Part shown: piece after piece, positions 55,418-64,000 of the stretch | How the letters are laid out: each line of letters starts with the position of its first letter | Numbering within the stretch: position 1 is the stretch's first letter | NCBI RefSeq assembly: GCF_029893105.1 | Contig: NZ_JARXWG010000009.1 | Location: 49,587 to 113,586 of the forward strand | Direction of reading: 5' to 3' | From: Parabacteroides sp. PF5-9 | Lineage (GTDB): Bacteria > Bacteroidota > Bacteroidia > Bacteroidales > Tannerellaceae | DNA: 64,000 bases | Position numbers and translations under genes: made by a program | Notes under the pieces: generated by a model | Databases searched by the model: none | What the model was told of the DNA's origin: nothing | What the model saw: only the letters and a program-made list of their open reading frames with translations

Positions 55418-56005
55418 ATGAGTAACATGGATCATACCGAAACCCATCCATTAGGATTTTTTCTTCCTGAAAATACCCGGTTATTAATGCTGGGTAGCTT
55501 CCCGCCACCCCGGTCGCGCTGGTCGATGGAGTTCTATTATCCCAATATCCAGAACGATATGTGGCGGATTATCGGTTTGATTTTCTATCAGGATAAAGAT
55601 TACTTTCTGAAAACAAAGAAGAGTTTCAGTCGTGAAAAAGCTGTTGCTTTCTGTGAAGAGAAAGGGATTGGGATCGGAGATACAGCCGCGGAAGTGATCC
55701 GGCTAAAAGCAAATGCATCGGATAAGTTTCTGGAAGTGGCAAAACCGTTTGATCCGGAAGAGGTATTGTCACAAATTCCGTTGTGTGAGGCGATTGTGAT
55801 TACCGGCCAAAAGGCGATGGATACATTCCTCTCCGTGATTCCCCAGGCTGAAGAGCCGAAAGTTGGAGAATATACTTGTTTCACCTGGATGAAGCGCTCT
55901 TTCAAACTCTTTCGCATGCCCTCTTCCTCCAGGGCTTATCCCAAGCCTTTAGAAGAAAAAGCGGCGATGTACAGGACGATGTTTGCGTCCATACAGATGT
56001 ATTAA
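55418..56005 (+). CDS. Uracil-DNA glycosylase superfamily protein (MUG-like)
   Basis: The 195-residue protein contains LLMLGSFPPPRSRWSMEFYYPNIQNDMWRIIG, the GSFP...YYxxxxNxxW pattern of the mismatch-specific UDG family. A later strand-helix pair (CEAIVITGQKAMDTFL) and the C-terminal FRMPSSSRAYPKPLEEKA resemble the second UDG motif. It probably excises damaged or mispaired bases. The exact specificity cannot be read. It converges on the permease gene with a 6-bp gap. Confidence 0.82.
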   Translation: MSNMDHTETHPLGFFLPENTRLLMLGSFPPPRSRWSMEFYYPNIQNDMWRIIGLIFYQDKDYFLKTKKSFSREKAVAFCEEKGIGIGDTAAEVIRLKANASDKFLEVAKPFDPEEVLSQIPLCEAIVITGQKAMDTFLSVIPQAEEPKVGEYTCFTWMKRSFKLFRMPSSSRAYPKPLEEKAAMYRTMFASIQMY

Positions 56006-56011
56006 AAGAGT

Positions 56012-57256
56012 TTATTCGAACCGGATGCTACGAACCGGATCTATTTTTGTGATGAGATAAGTCGGTCCCAACATCATCAACATGGCTGCTGCCAACGTGC
56101 CGAGATTGATCAACAATAAAGAGGTTAGGCTAAGATCGATCGGAACAGCATCCAGATAATAGGTCGACGGGTCTAAAGTAAAAACTCTAAAATAAGATTG
56201 GATCAGGCAAATCAATATGCCAACCAGATTACCCCAAACCATCCCCTTTCCGATCAAAAAGAAAGAGACATATAGAAAGACTTTGCGTATACTGACATTA
56301 TTTTGCCCCATCGCCTTCAGTATACCTATCATATTCGTCCGTTCAAGGATAATGATCAACAAGCCTGAGATCATTGTAAAACCGGCAACAGCCATCATCA
56401 GAATAAGAATAACAACGACGTTGACATCCAATACTTCCAACCAACTAAAAATCATAGGATTTAACTCCTTGACAGAACGGGTATAAAACGTGTTTCCATT
56501 TCGATCTTGCTTCTCCGCCATATCAAAATACAACGCTTCAGTAATCTGATCCAGTTGATCATAATCATGAACCAACAACTCGATTCCGCTACATTGATCA
56601 GCTTCCCAGCCATTTAAACGGCGGATTTGCCTGATGTCGGTTAGAATAAAGAGTTTATCATAATCCAGAAAACCCGTTTCATAAATACCGGAAATATGAA
56701 AACGTCGGGCACGTACATCCTCTTGTACGAAATAGGCAAATAGATTGTCGCCGACTTTTAAGCCTAACAGATCACACAAATAGCGGGAAACCAATACCTC
56801 CGTCGAATTTTTGTCCGGATCAACCGTAAAGAGTTCCCCCTCCTTCAAGTTATTCCTAAAAAAGGTCCAGTCAAAATCGGTATCTATTCCTTTAAAGATA
56901 ACACCTTGAAATTCGGCATCTGTCTTTACTATTCCCGGCTTAGTTGCAAACACTTCTATATGCTTTACGCCAGGCCAAACACGCAATGCCTCTTTCAATG
57001 AATCATTCACTGCAATCGGAGTAGATTCATACGAAGAATTACTATCAAAATTGGTGATTTGAATATGCGAACCGAATCCGATGACTTTATTCCGGACTTC
57101 CTTCTTAAACCCTACGACGATGGCTACAGACAAAATCATGACACCCAAACCCAGTGCCAGACCAATCATGGCAATACGTACAGCAGGAGAAGTCACCTTG
57201 CGGTCACCGTCTTTACTGAAATGAATCTTTTTAGCTATGAAAAGTTCTAAATTCAA
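56012..57256 (-). CDS. LolC/E-type ABC transporter permease (FtsX-like)
   Basis: No ATG is available at the expected N-terminus. The TTG at 57256 gives MNLELFIAKKIHFSKDG, matching the family, and is the likely start (414 residues). Topology is one N-terminal membrane helix, a large periplasmic MacB_PCD-like domain (about 45-260) and three C-terminal helices (VVVILILMMAVAGFTMISGLL, a second near 325, and a last ending MLMMLGPTYLITKIDPVRSIRFE). Such permeases release lipoproteins to the Lol chaperone. The ATPase partner is not adjacent. Confidence 0.88.
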   Translation of the reverse strand: MNLELFIAKKIHFSKDGDRKVTSPAVRIAMIGLALGLGVMILSVAIVVGFKKEVRNKVIGFGSHIQITNFDSNSSYESTPIAVNDSLKEALRVWPGVKHIEVFATKPGIVKTDAEFQGVIFKGIDTDFDWTFFRNNLKEGELFTVDPDKNSTEVLVSRYLCDLLGLKVGDNLFAYFVQEDVRARRFHISGIYETGFLDYDKLFILTDIRQIRRLNGWEADQCSGIELLVHDYDQLDQITEALYFDMAEKQDRNGNTFYTRSVKELNPMIFSWLEVLDVNVVVILILMMAVAGFTMISGLLIIILERTNMIGILKAMGQNNVSIRKVFLYVSFFLIGKGMVWGNLVGILICLIQSYFRVFTLDPSTYYLDAVPIDLSLTSLLLINLGTLAAAMLMMLGPTYLITKIDPVRSIRFE

Positions 57257-57298
57257 TGGAATCAAATTAATAATTAACAATTAATCATTAATCATTTT

Positions 57299-58498
57299 CT
57301 AAACTGTTCTTCCGGGATAAGCTTCCAATGCTTTGGCCAATACCATAAGGGCTTTGGCTAAATCTTCTTTGTTCAAGACATAGGCTATACGCACTTCATT
57401 TTTACCCAAACCCGGCGTCGTATAAAAACCGGAACCCGGAGCCATCATAACCGTTTGACCTTCATACTCAAACTTCTCCAGACACCAGGCACAAAACTTA
57501 TCGGCATCATCCACAGGTAGTTTCGCCATGGTATAGAACGCTCCCATCGGAATGGGAGAATAACATCCGGGAATACGGTTCAACCCATCAATCAAAAATT
57601 TACGGCGTTCCACATATTCGTTATACACATCCAGCATATAATCGTCAGGCGTATCCAATGATGCTTCCGCAGCAATCTGTCCCAAAAGCGGAGGACTCAG
57701 CCGAGCCTGGCACCATTTCATGACATTCTCTTTAACCATCTGGTTTTTGGTGATAATGGCTCCAATGCGAATACCACATTCACTGTAACGTTTGGATACC
57801 GAGTCGACCAACACCACATTATTCTCTATACCTTTCAGGTGAAAAGCCGAAATATATGGGGCGCCGGTATAACAGAATTCACGATACACCTCGTCGGAGA
57901 AAAGAAACAGATCATATTTTTTGACCAGATCACGAATCTGATCCATCTCCTTTTGAGTATACAAATAGCCGGTCGGATTATTGGGATTACAAATTAGGAT
58001 GGCTTTCGTCCGCGGTGTGATTAGTTTTTCAAATTGCTCCACAGAAGGAAGCGCAAAGCCCTCTTCGATAGAGGAAGGGATTGTCTTAATGACTGCACCA
58101 CTGGAAATAGCAAACGCCATATAGTTGGCATACGCCGGCTCAGGAACAATCAACTCATCCCCCGGATCCAAACAGGCCATAAAGGAGAAAAACACAGCCT
58201 CTGATCCTCCGGTCGTGACGATGATATCATCGGTTGTCACCTGGATATTAAACTTGGCGTAGTACTTGACAAGTTTCTGACGAAAGCTGAGTATCCCCTC
58301 ACTGGGAGAATATTCCAATACCTTGCGATCGATATGACGTATCGCGTCCATCGCGACTTCAGGAGTAGGTAAATCGGGTTGTCCGATATTGAGATGATAC
58401 ACCTTGGTTCCTTTTGCCTTAGCCTTATTAGCCAGCGGGACGAGTTTACGAATGGGAGAAGCTGGCATGCTTACTCCACGTTGCGAGATACTGGGCAT
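57299..58498 (-). CDS. PLP-dependent aminotransferase (aspartate aminotransferase family I)
   Basis: The 399-residue protein shows the fold-type I pattern: YSPSEGILSFRQKLVKYYAKFN, ICNPNNPTGYLYTQKEMDQI, the SDEVYREFCY loop, the PLP lysine in VDSVSKRYSECGIRIG, and a C-terminal Arg in NEVRIAYVLN. It should transaminate aspartate or aromatic amino acids; specificity is not readable. It starts 42 bp before the permease start and may be co-transcribed with it. Confidence 0.92.
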   Translation of the reverse strand: MPSISQRGVSMPASPIRKLVPLANKAKAKGTKVYHLNIGQPDLPTPEVAMDAIRHIDRKVLEYSPSEGILSFRQKLVKYYAKFNIQVTTDDIIVTTGGSEAVFFSFMACLDPGDELIVPEPAYANYMAFAISSGAVIKTIPSSIEEGFALPSVEQFEKLITPRTKAILICNPNNPTGYLYTQKEMDQIRDLVKKYDLFLFSDEVYREFCYTGAPYISAFHLKGIENNVVLVDSVSKRYSECGIRIGAIITKNQMVKENVMKWCQARLSPPLLGQIAAEASLDTPDDYMLDVYNEYVERRKFLIDGLNRIPGCYSPIPMGAFYTMAKLPVDDADKFCAWCLEKFEYEGQTVMMAPGSGFYTTPGLGKNEVRIAYVLNKEDLAKALMVLAKALEAYPGRTV

Positions 58499-58590
58499 TT
58501 TGTGTAATTTAGTAAATGATGTATTCTAATTTCTTGTAAAATGCTACAAAAATAGCGTATTAAGCGATACCATGCAACATCAGGAGCGGA

Positions 58591-59484
58591 TTATATTCCG
58601 GGTGGAGGTGAATCTTTACTGGCATGCATTGTCGAGACAAAAGCGTGGGGATCGATCATTTTTATCTCATTTTTCAAACGGGGAAGATCTTTACGTTCCG
58701 CAATCGTAAATATGATCTCTTTTTCTTTTCCCTCATACATCCCTTTTCCATGGATAAAGGTACCGCGCATGTTCATTTTTCCAACCATCAGATCTTTAAT
58801 TTCCTGCGTTTTAGGCGAAACAACAAACACGGCTCGGTTGGGATTTTCCGTTTGAAACATCTCGACCACTTTTCCATAGACAAAAATGGTAAACCAGGAA
58901 TATAACGGAACAGCCCAGTCCTGAAAAACAATTAACCCCAATAATACGACAATCGAATCCAATACAATGATCATATTACTCACCTTCAAGTTAGAGTTAT
59001 TGGCTAATACACGTGCCAACACATCCGTACCGGCACTGGTACTATGTGCCCTGAAAATACAGGTCACGCCCATTCCCAGAATGGCTCCCCCATAAAATGC
59101 AGCGATAAATGTATCATTCTCCAATAAAGGTTCTGTCATAAAATAAGATAAACCGTCCGTAAATAGAGAAATCAATAAAAAAGTCACCACCGTTTTCGGA
59201 CCCGACGCCAATCCGATCTTCTTCATGGCCAGAATCATTAACGGTATATTGAAACAGAGTGCTGTTGCCCCTATCGGTAGCCCTTCAGGCATCAATGGAA
59301 ACAGGCCTTGTGTCACATAATGAATCACGATCGATATCCCATAAACACCTCCCGGCACAATCTTATACGGCGCCAGAAACAAGACATAACTCAATGCCTG
59401 TAAGAAAGCACCGACTACGATCAAGGAATAATCCAATGCGTTATTTCTCAATGCCTTTTGAGATGGAAGAACAAATTGTTTCAT
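58591..59484 (-). CDS. YitT-family membrane protein with DUF2179
   Basis: The 297-residue protein has about five or six membrane helices (DUF161/YitT: YSLIVVGAFLQALSYVLFLAPYKIVPGGVYG; AHSTSAGTDVLARVLANN). A cytoplasmic C-terminal DUF2179 domain follows at about 215-285 (RAVFVVSPKTQEIKDLMVGKMNMRGTFIHGKGMYEGKEKEIIFTI). The transported substrate, if any, is unknown. Complete length for the family. Confidence 0.9.
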   Translation of the reverse strand: MKQFVLPSQKALRNNALDYSLIVVGAFLQALSYVLFLAPYKIVPGGVYGISIVIHYVTQGLFPLMPEGLPIGATALCFNIPLMILAMKKIGLASGPKTVVTFLLISLFTDGLSYFMTEPLLENDTFIAAFYGGAILGMGVTCIFRAHSTSAGTDVLARVLANNSNLKVSNMIIVLDSIVVLLGLIVFQDWAVPLYSWFTIFVYGKVVEMFQTENPNRAVFVVSPKTQEIKDLMVGKMNMRGTFIHGKGMYEGKEKEIIFTIAERKDLPRLKNEIKMIDPHAFVSTMHASKDSPPPGI

Positions 59485-59592
59485 AGATCAGAATAGATTA
59501 TTTATGTTTTGCCGGCGCAAAGATAGATATAAAAAAAAGAGACTGTATCCTTCCGATACAATCTCTTTCCGAATTATTCGATCTCGCTTTGT

Positions 59593-59979
59593 TTATTTCG
59601 TATGTGCCAGATAAACATCTGAAACAACAGTATGACCCAAAACACGATTATTGTTATTCGTCACATTCAACAAAGTAACATACTTGCGATACTGTTCCGT
59701 AGTCAAGACCTCTTTCATCAGTTTTAGATTACCATACACCGCCTGGTGCATTTTTCTTTCCTGACGTACCGGATTTCTACTCAAACTCTCCTTTTGCATT
59801 TCAATGAAATAGTCATTGATATTCACCACTTCTGTCATCTGATAGGGAGCTAAGTCCAGATAAGTACTTAATTTGTTGAAATCAACCATAAAAGGTTTCT
59901 TACTTACACTCTGTGCGTGTGTCATACTCAATGTAGCGCTAAAAGCTAAGGCCGCTACTGCCATCACTAAACGTTTCAT
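59593..59979 (-). CDS. Small exported protein of unknown function
   Basis: The 128-residue protein has a signal peptide (MKRLVMAVAALAFSATLSMTHA, cleavage after about 22), followed by a helical mature part (YLDLAPYQMTEVVNINDYFIEMQ and LKLMKEVLTTEQYRKYVTLLNVTNNN). This loosely recalls the helical periplasmic Spy/CpxP fold, but no signature is present. It is monocistronic with a promoter-like box at 60147-60154. Confidence 0.7.
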   Translation of the reverse strand: MKRLVMAVAALAFSATLSMTHAQSVSKKPFMVDFNKLSTYLDLAPYQMTEVVNINDYFIEMQKESLSRNPVRQERKMHQAVYGNLKLMKEVLTTEQYRKYVTLLNVTNNNNRVLGHTVVSDVYLAHTK

Positions 59980-60146
59980 AACCTAAATTTTTAACCTTAA
60001 TAAATAACCTAAAATCCGGTAAAACAAGTTTACCTACTTTTCACTTAACAATCTCAATCTTTTGGTCAGTCTATTTTGATATAACCTAAAACACTCTTTT
60101 TTGCCCGACCAATTACCTTAATTCATTTTTTGTCTTTACGTTACTG

Positions 60147-60154
60147 CAAATATA
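60147..60154 (-). promoter_or_regulatory. -7 element for the small exported protein gene
   Basis: On the minus strand this reads TATATTTG followed by CAG. It would give a leader of about 160 nt before the ATG at 59979. Nothing else is recognised in 59980-60289. Confidence 0.45.
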
Positions 60155-60289
60155 ACAACATGTTTTGCAATAATGTTTTAAAACATCGTTAATCTTCATC
60201 AAAATATGGAAAAATAACACAAAACAGATTTATCTAAAAACATTTTCATCCCTCATTTACCCCATATACTATCTATATGATAATAGACT

Positions 60290-60424
60290 CTATCTATAAC
60301 CTTTCCGTTCTTTGTATTTCTTAGACACAAATATAACAGAAGGTTTAACCGATTTCAAAACAAAATCGACCAAACCGTATAAAACATCTGCGATCACCGC
60401 AAATGCATCTGCAAAGAAATGCAT
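60290..60424 (-). CDS. Candidate 44-residue small protein downstream of the MFS gene
   Basis: An ATG at 60424, 8 bp after the MFS stop, opens a 44-codon frame. It encodes an amphipathic or hydrophobic segment (MHFFADAFAVIADVLYGLVD) followed by a basic tail (SKKYKERKGYR). The tight spacing and sensible composition suggest a real small membrane-associated protein. No family is recognised and no strong ribosome-binding site is seen, so this remains tentative. Confidence 0.35.
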   Translation of the reverse strand: MHFFADAFAVIADVLYGLVDFVLKSVKPSVIFVSKKYKERKGYR

Positions 60425-60432
60425 AGAGATTG

Positions 60433-61617
60433 TCAGACAGGCTGTTTGTTTCGTTCGTAAGAGGCTCTTACACGGAAGATATACACAAAGAGAGAGAGAA
60501 GACAACAGGCAGCACCCACCAGATAAGCCATAGCCATATATATCTGTGATGCGATAAAACCGGCTAAAAGCATTCCGATTCCAACTCCCAGATCAAACGA
60601 AGTCAGATAGGTCGAAGTCGCCGTTCCGCGCATATTATGCGGAGCCACATTGACAAACAGACATTGAAAAGCCGGAACACTGATACCAAACCCAATACCT
60701 ATCAATAAAGCACAAACAAAAAAGACAACCGCATTATGAAACAGCGCAAATACAGCAAAAACAAGACTCAAAGAGATCAACGAACAGATCGAAACAAGAT
60801 GAATCTTTCCCCGGTCGACCAATTTACCCGAGATCAAACGAGCCGTCCCGACTCCAACAGCCATATATATAAAGAAATAACCCGGATTGACCACCTGAAT
60901 CTCTTTACCATATAAAACGACAAACGAAACCACCATGCCATAAGGGATCGCCACAAGCATATAGGAGAACGCCGCTGGCAATGCTTTGAGCAAAAGGAAA
61001 CGATCCAACGAAAACGGAGGACGTTGTATTTTCTCACGTTTCGGATATCGGATCAGACTCACAGAGAGTACCCCTACAAAAGCGATCGACAAACAAACTC
61101 CTACCAGGGGATGAAAGCCATGTCGCCCATAAACCGCCACAGCCACCAGCGGAGCCAGCGACATCGCCAGATTAATATTCAATCCGTAAAAACCCATCCC
61201 CTCTCCTCTTCGCTTCGACGGAATAACATCGATCGCAATGGTATTCCCCGCCACAGATGTTAACCCGGCAAATCCACCTTGCAGAAAACGAACCGACATC
61301 ACCGTCACAACGGTTGCCGCAAAATAATAGCCACAAAACGAAATCGCAAAGATCAGATAAGCAAAGAAATACAATGGTTTACGAGAAATACAATCGACCA
61401 GATATCCCGAAAAAGGTCTGACACACAACATCCCTATCGTATAACTCGACAACACCATACCGACCCTGGAAGTATCAATACCCAATTCTTCCACTAAATA
61501 AACCGGCATCGTAGGCATCAACATATAAAAGGAGAAATTCAGCAGAAAGTAGGAGATACAACACTGAATAAAATTCCGATTCCAAAGCTGGGGTTTTTGT
61601 TCATCCATTTCCTTCAA
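60433..61617 (-). CDS. Major facilitator superfamily transporter
   Basis: The 394-residue protein has about 12 membrane helices. The MFS loop 2-3 region (RVGMVLSSYTIGMLCVRPFSGYLVDCISRKPLYF) and SKRRGEGMGFYGLNINLAMSLAPL are typical of the drug- or sugar-efflux MFS group. The substrate is unknown. Upstream lies a short repetitive intergenic region and the ABC-F gene; a possible 44-residue protein follows. Confidence 0.92.
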   Translation of the reverse strand: MKEMDEQKPQLWNRNFIQCCISYFLLNFSFYMLMPTMPVYLVEELGIDTSRVGMVLSSYTIGMLCVRPFSGYLVDCISRKPLYFFAYLIFAISFCGYYFAATVVTVMSVRFLQGGFAGLTSVAGNTIAIDVIPSKRRGEGMGFYGLNINLAMSLAPLVAVAVYGRHGFHPLVGVCLSIAFVGVLSVSLIRYPKREKIQRPPFSLDRFLLLKALPAAFSYMLVAIPYGMVVSFVVLYGKEIQVVNPGYFFIYMAVGVGTARLISGKLVDRGKIHLVSICSLISLSLVFAVFALFHNAVVFFVCALLIGIGFGISVPAFQCLFVNVAPHNMRGTATSTYLTSFDLGVGIGMLLAGFIASQIYMAMAYLVGAACCLLSLFVYIFRVRASYERNKQPV

Positions 61618-61628
61618 TCAACGTATTG

Positions 61629-61720
61629 CCTTAAATTATAAGTGTATGCCTTAAATTATAAAAGTGTATGCCTTAAATTACCTTAAACCATAATTGCCAA
61701 CTGTCAACTGTCAATTGTCA
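61629..61720. repeat. Short tandem repeats between MFS and ABC-F genes
   Basis: TGCCTTAAATTA is repeated three times with intervening ATAAGTGTA-type spacers (61627-61680). Tandem CAACTGTCAA/CAATTGTCAA units follow (61698-61722), a kind of simple repeat often seen between Bacteroidetes genes. At 61724-61749 a 9-bp hairpin (AGCGAATAC/GTATTCGCT) spans the ABC-F stop and is a possible terminator. Confidence 0.6.
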
Positions 61721-61734
61721 ATTAGCGAATACAC

Positions 61735-63621
61735 TCAAGCGTATTCGCTAAGTTCAAGCCAACGCATCGTTTTCTCTTCGATCGCTTCCAACACCTCTGA
61801 GATACGCTGCGATTTCTCCATTAATTCGTCATTCGACAGAGAGCCACTGCTCATCAACACCTCCAGTTCAGATTTTTCTGTTTCGAGCGCTGCAATGTCT
61901 ATCTCTAAAGACTCATACTCCTTCTGTTCTTTATAGGTCAGTTTTTTCTTCTGCTCTTTTTCCTGCCGGTTCGGTTTTTCCGGAGCATTATTCACCTGTC
62001 GTTTTATTTGCGACGCTTCCGCCTCCTTTTTCAACTGTTCGTCTGCATCCTTCCAGTCGCGATATTGTGTATAATTACCCGGGAAATCTTTAAGTTCCGC
62101 ATTCCCATAAAAAACCAATAGATGATCAACCACCTTATCCATAAAATAGCGGTCATGCGAAACCACGATCAGACACCCCTTAAATTGCTGCAGATACTCT
62201 TCCAATATATTTAATGTAACAATATCCAGATCATTGGTCGGCTCATCCAAGACCAGAAAATTAGGGTTACGCATCAATACGGTACATAAGTACAACCGCC
62301 GCTTCTCTCCTCCACTCAGTTTGTGGATATAATCGTGTTGTTTTTCCGGAGCAAAAAGAAAATAGTTCAGAAACTGAGAGACTCCCATCCGATTACCATT
62401 GCCTAAATCGACAAATTCAGCGATATCCCTTACAGCATCGATCACTTTCATCTCCTCATCAAACGCCAACCCCTCCTGGCTGTAATAACCGAAACGAACT
62501 GTTTCGCCAATATCAAACCGTCCGCTGTCGGGCTCCACCTCACCCAACAGCATCTTAACAAAAGTAGACTTACCTGTGCCGTTATTCCCTACAATGCCCA
62601 TTTTCTCATAACGCGCAAAAACGTAATTAAAATCTTCCACAATCTTAATGGCATCAAAACGTTTAGACACATGTTCGGCTTCGAAGATTTTAGAACCGAT
62701 ATACGACGCTTTAACATCAAGGCTCACCTGTGCGTTATCCCGTCGCTGTTTGGCACGCTTTTCCAATTCATAAAAAGCATCGATGCGATATTTTGCTTTC
62801 GTGCCTCGTGCCTGAGGCTGACGCCGCATCCAATCCAACTCTTTCTTCAATAAATTATTGGCACGTTCTATATCCGTATTGAAAGTCGCAATACGCTCCT
62901 GTCGCTTTTCAAGATAATAGCTGTAATTCCCTTTATATTGATAGATCTGTTGATGATCGATCTCCATAATCTCATTGCAGACACGATCCAGAAAATAACG
63001 ATCATGAGTCACCATCAAAAGACTGATCGTCGCCCGACTGAGATACCCCTCCAGCCATTCTGTCATTTCAAGATCCAGGTGATTGGTCGGCTCATCCAGT
63101 ATGATCAACTCAGGTTCGGTGATCAATACATTGGCCAATGCTACCCGTTTCAACTGTCCACCCGAAAGCGTTTCGACTTTCTGATCCAGATTATATATCT
63201 TAAGCTGCCCTAATATCTGCTTGGCTTTCTGCTCATAGTCCCACGCCTTCTCATTATCCATCCGCATGAGGATCTCATTCAGTTGCGAATGGTCATCTCC
63301 GGACATCACCTTTTCATACTCCGCGATTAATCTGACGGTCTCATTGGTCGAATAAAAACAAGCCTCCAACACTGTTAACCCCTCCGGATATGCCGGAGAC
63401 TGCTCCAGATACCCCACACGCAAATCGTTTCGAAAAACCACAGCGCCACTGTCGTAATCTTCTTTTCCTGCAATAATATTCAACAAAGTGGTCTTCCCAG
63501 CACCGTTTTTGGCGATTAAACCAATCTTTTGCCCCTGAGCAATTCCAAAGGTTATCTCTTCGAAAAGCAACAAATCACCAAAACTCTTTGTCAACCGGTC
63601 TATCTGGAGGTAGCTAATCAT
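61735..63621 (-). CDS. ABC-F family ATPase, Uup-type
   Basis: The ATG at 63621 (628 residues, MISYLQIDRLTKSFG) is chosen; the longer frame adds 37 non-conserved residues. Two ABC cassettes are seen: GLIAKNGAGKTTLLN with LSGGQLKRVALANVLI and DEPTNHLD, then GIVGNNGTGKSTFVK with LSGGEKRRLYL and DEPTNDLD. A linker lies between them, and a C-terminal coiled coil (about 565-625) is typical of Uup. ABC-F proteins act on ribosomes or branched DNA and do not transport. Confidence 0.93.
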   Translation of the reverse strand: MISYLQIDRLTKSFGDLLLFEEITFGIAQGQKIGLIAKNGAGKTTLLNIIAGKEDYDSGAVVFRNDLRVGYLEQSPAYPEGLTVLEACFYSTNETVRLIAEYEKVMSGDDHSQLNEILMRMDNEKAWDYEQKAKQILGQLKIYNLDQKVETLSGGQLKRVALANVLITEPELIILDEPTNHLDLEMTEWLEGYLSRATISLLMVTHDRYFLDRVCNEIMEIDHQQIYQYKGNYSYYLEKRQERIATFNTDIERANNLLKKELDWMRRQPQARGTKAKYRIDAFYELEKRAKQRRDNAQVSLDVKASYIGSKIFEAEHVSKRFDAIKIVEDFNYVFARYEKMGIVGNNGTGKSTFVKMLLGEVEPDSGRFDIGETVRFGYYSQEGLAFDEEMKVIDAVRDIAEFVDLGNGNRMGVSQFLNYFLFAPEKQHDYIHKLSGGEKRRLYLCTVLMRNPNFLVLDEPTNDLDIVTLNILEEYLQQFKGCLIVVSHDRYFMDKVVDHLLVFYGNAELKDFPGNYTQYRDWKDADEQLKKEAEASQIKRQVNNAPEKPNRQEKEQKKKLTYKEQKEYESLEIDIAALETEKSELEVLMSSGSLSNDELMEKSQRISEVLEAIEEKTMRWLELSEYA

Positions 63622-63784
63622 CTTTAATTTCTTGATCAATTTATGAAAACGCAAAGATAAAAAATATACGGCGACAAACCCTTTTATCTGTTTAGAATTC
63701 AAAACAGGAGATAAACAATGAACAACACCCACTCCTTTTTCTGTCTTATTACAGAAACTTAATAGACTTCTTTCGAATACTTTT

Positions 63785-63894
63785 TGGTTAGAGGTACCTC
63801 TGTTTTCTGTTAGAGGTACCTCTAAAACAATTTAGAGGTAGGTGTAAATCCATTTAGAGGTACGTCTAAACGAATTTAGACGTACCTCTAACAA
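63785..63894. repeat. 22-bp-period palindromic array, copy 4
   Basis: Centres lie at 63795, 63817, 63839, 63861 and 63883. Units include the perfect TTAGAGGTACCTCT palindrome, TTAGAGGTAGGTGTAA, TTAGAGGTACGTCTAA and the mirror form TTAGACGTACCTCTAA. A degenerate sixth unit is centred at 63905. It is in the gene-free stretch upstream of the ABC-F gene (63622-63951). Confidence 0.85.
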
Positions 63895-63907
63895 AAAACA
63901 GACCCAG

Positions 63908-64000
63908 GTGTCCTGTCCTGAAATAGGTTGTCATTCAACAAAAGTAAACTTATGTTAGAAACGAAACAAAATGGCAGTATTCGTTACAGCCGCTCATTAA
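63908..64000 (+). mobile_element. Possible left end of an insertion sequence, cut by the window
   Basis: The sequence from about 63909 (TGTCCTGTCCTGAAATAGG) resembles an IS terminal repeat, and a short coding start follows at 63952. It abuts the 22-bp array. No second end is visible, so this is a tentative call. Confidence 0.3.
63952..64000 (+). CDS. N-terminal fragment, possibly an IS3-type transposase OrfA
   Basis: The ATG at 63952 opens a frame to the window edge (16 codons, MLETKQNGSIRYSRSL). The basic start with IRYS recalls the beginning of HTH transposase OrfA proteins, but 16 residues cannot prove this. Confidence 0.3.
   Translation, partial: MLETKQNGSIRYSRSL

Overview
The window looks like a chromosomal segment from a Bacteroidales bacterium, probably of the Dysgonomonadaceae/Porphyromonadaceae/Tannerellaceae group. 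The evidence is a type IX secretion pair (PorU and PorV), lipoproteins with Bacteroidetes-style signal peptides, promoters of the TTG-19-TAnnTTTG type, membrane-anchored TPR/HTH regulators, and a DUF721 gene beside recF. The species cannot be fixed from the sequence alone.

Layout. 0-9.2 kb: a very large secreted protein that runs off the left edge, preceded by a TPR/AraC membrane regulator, then a CNNM/CBS protein, an NlpE-like lipoprotein and a patatin. 9.6-13.8 kb: recF, DUF721 and a methyltransferase, then a TPR protein, ribH, tRNA-Tyr and tRNA-Gly. 13.8-19.3 kb: a DUF5916/CBM9-like outer-membrane protein, a PHP-type hydrolase and a TPR/HTH regulator. 19.6-27.5 kb: rex, an FAH-family gene, porU, porV, ispF and glyA. 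27.6-35.5 kb: a GH20 hexosaminidase, a SPOR lipoprotein, an S9 peptidase, ffh, folD and tRNA-His.

35.69-45.84 kb is a self-contained integrated element of about 10.1 kb inserted in the 3' end of tRNA-Cys. It has 21-bp att repeats, paired integrase arm-like sites at both ends, a tyrosine recombinase, a HigBA-like toxin-antitoxin pair, a winged-helix/excisionase-like gene, an SF3-helicase-like replication protein followed by a dense iteron cluster and a 38-bp palindrome, DUF1896 and other small cargo genes behind a structured leader, and a two-gene cassette: a PLD-nuclease/4-TM/coiled-coil protein followed 8 bp later by a vWA-like lipoprotein. That cassette is the best candidate here for an undescribed (possibly anti-phage) system.

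46-64 kb returns to core genes: rfbC, rfbB, a giant AsmA-family protein, an NhaD antiporter, a MurK-like kinase and MurQ (muropeptide salvage), a uracil-DNA-glycosylase-like protein, a LolC/E-type permease, an aminotransferase, YitT, an MFS transporter and a Uup-type ABC-F protein. The right edge probably holds the start of an insertion sequence.

The second unusual signal is a family of intergenic arrays at 9.39, 29.99, 51.30 and 63.79 kb. Each is built of near-palindromic units whose centres are spaced by exactly 22 bp, and linker sequences are shared between arrays.
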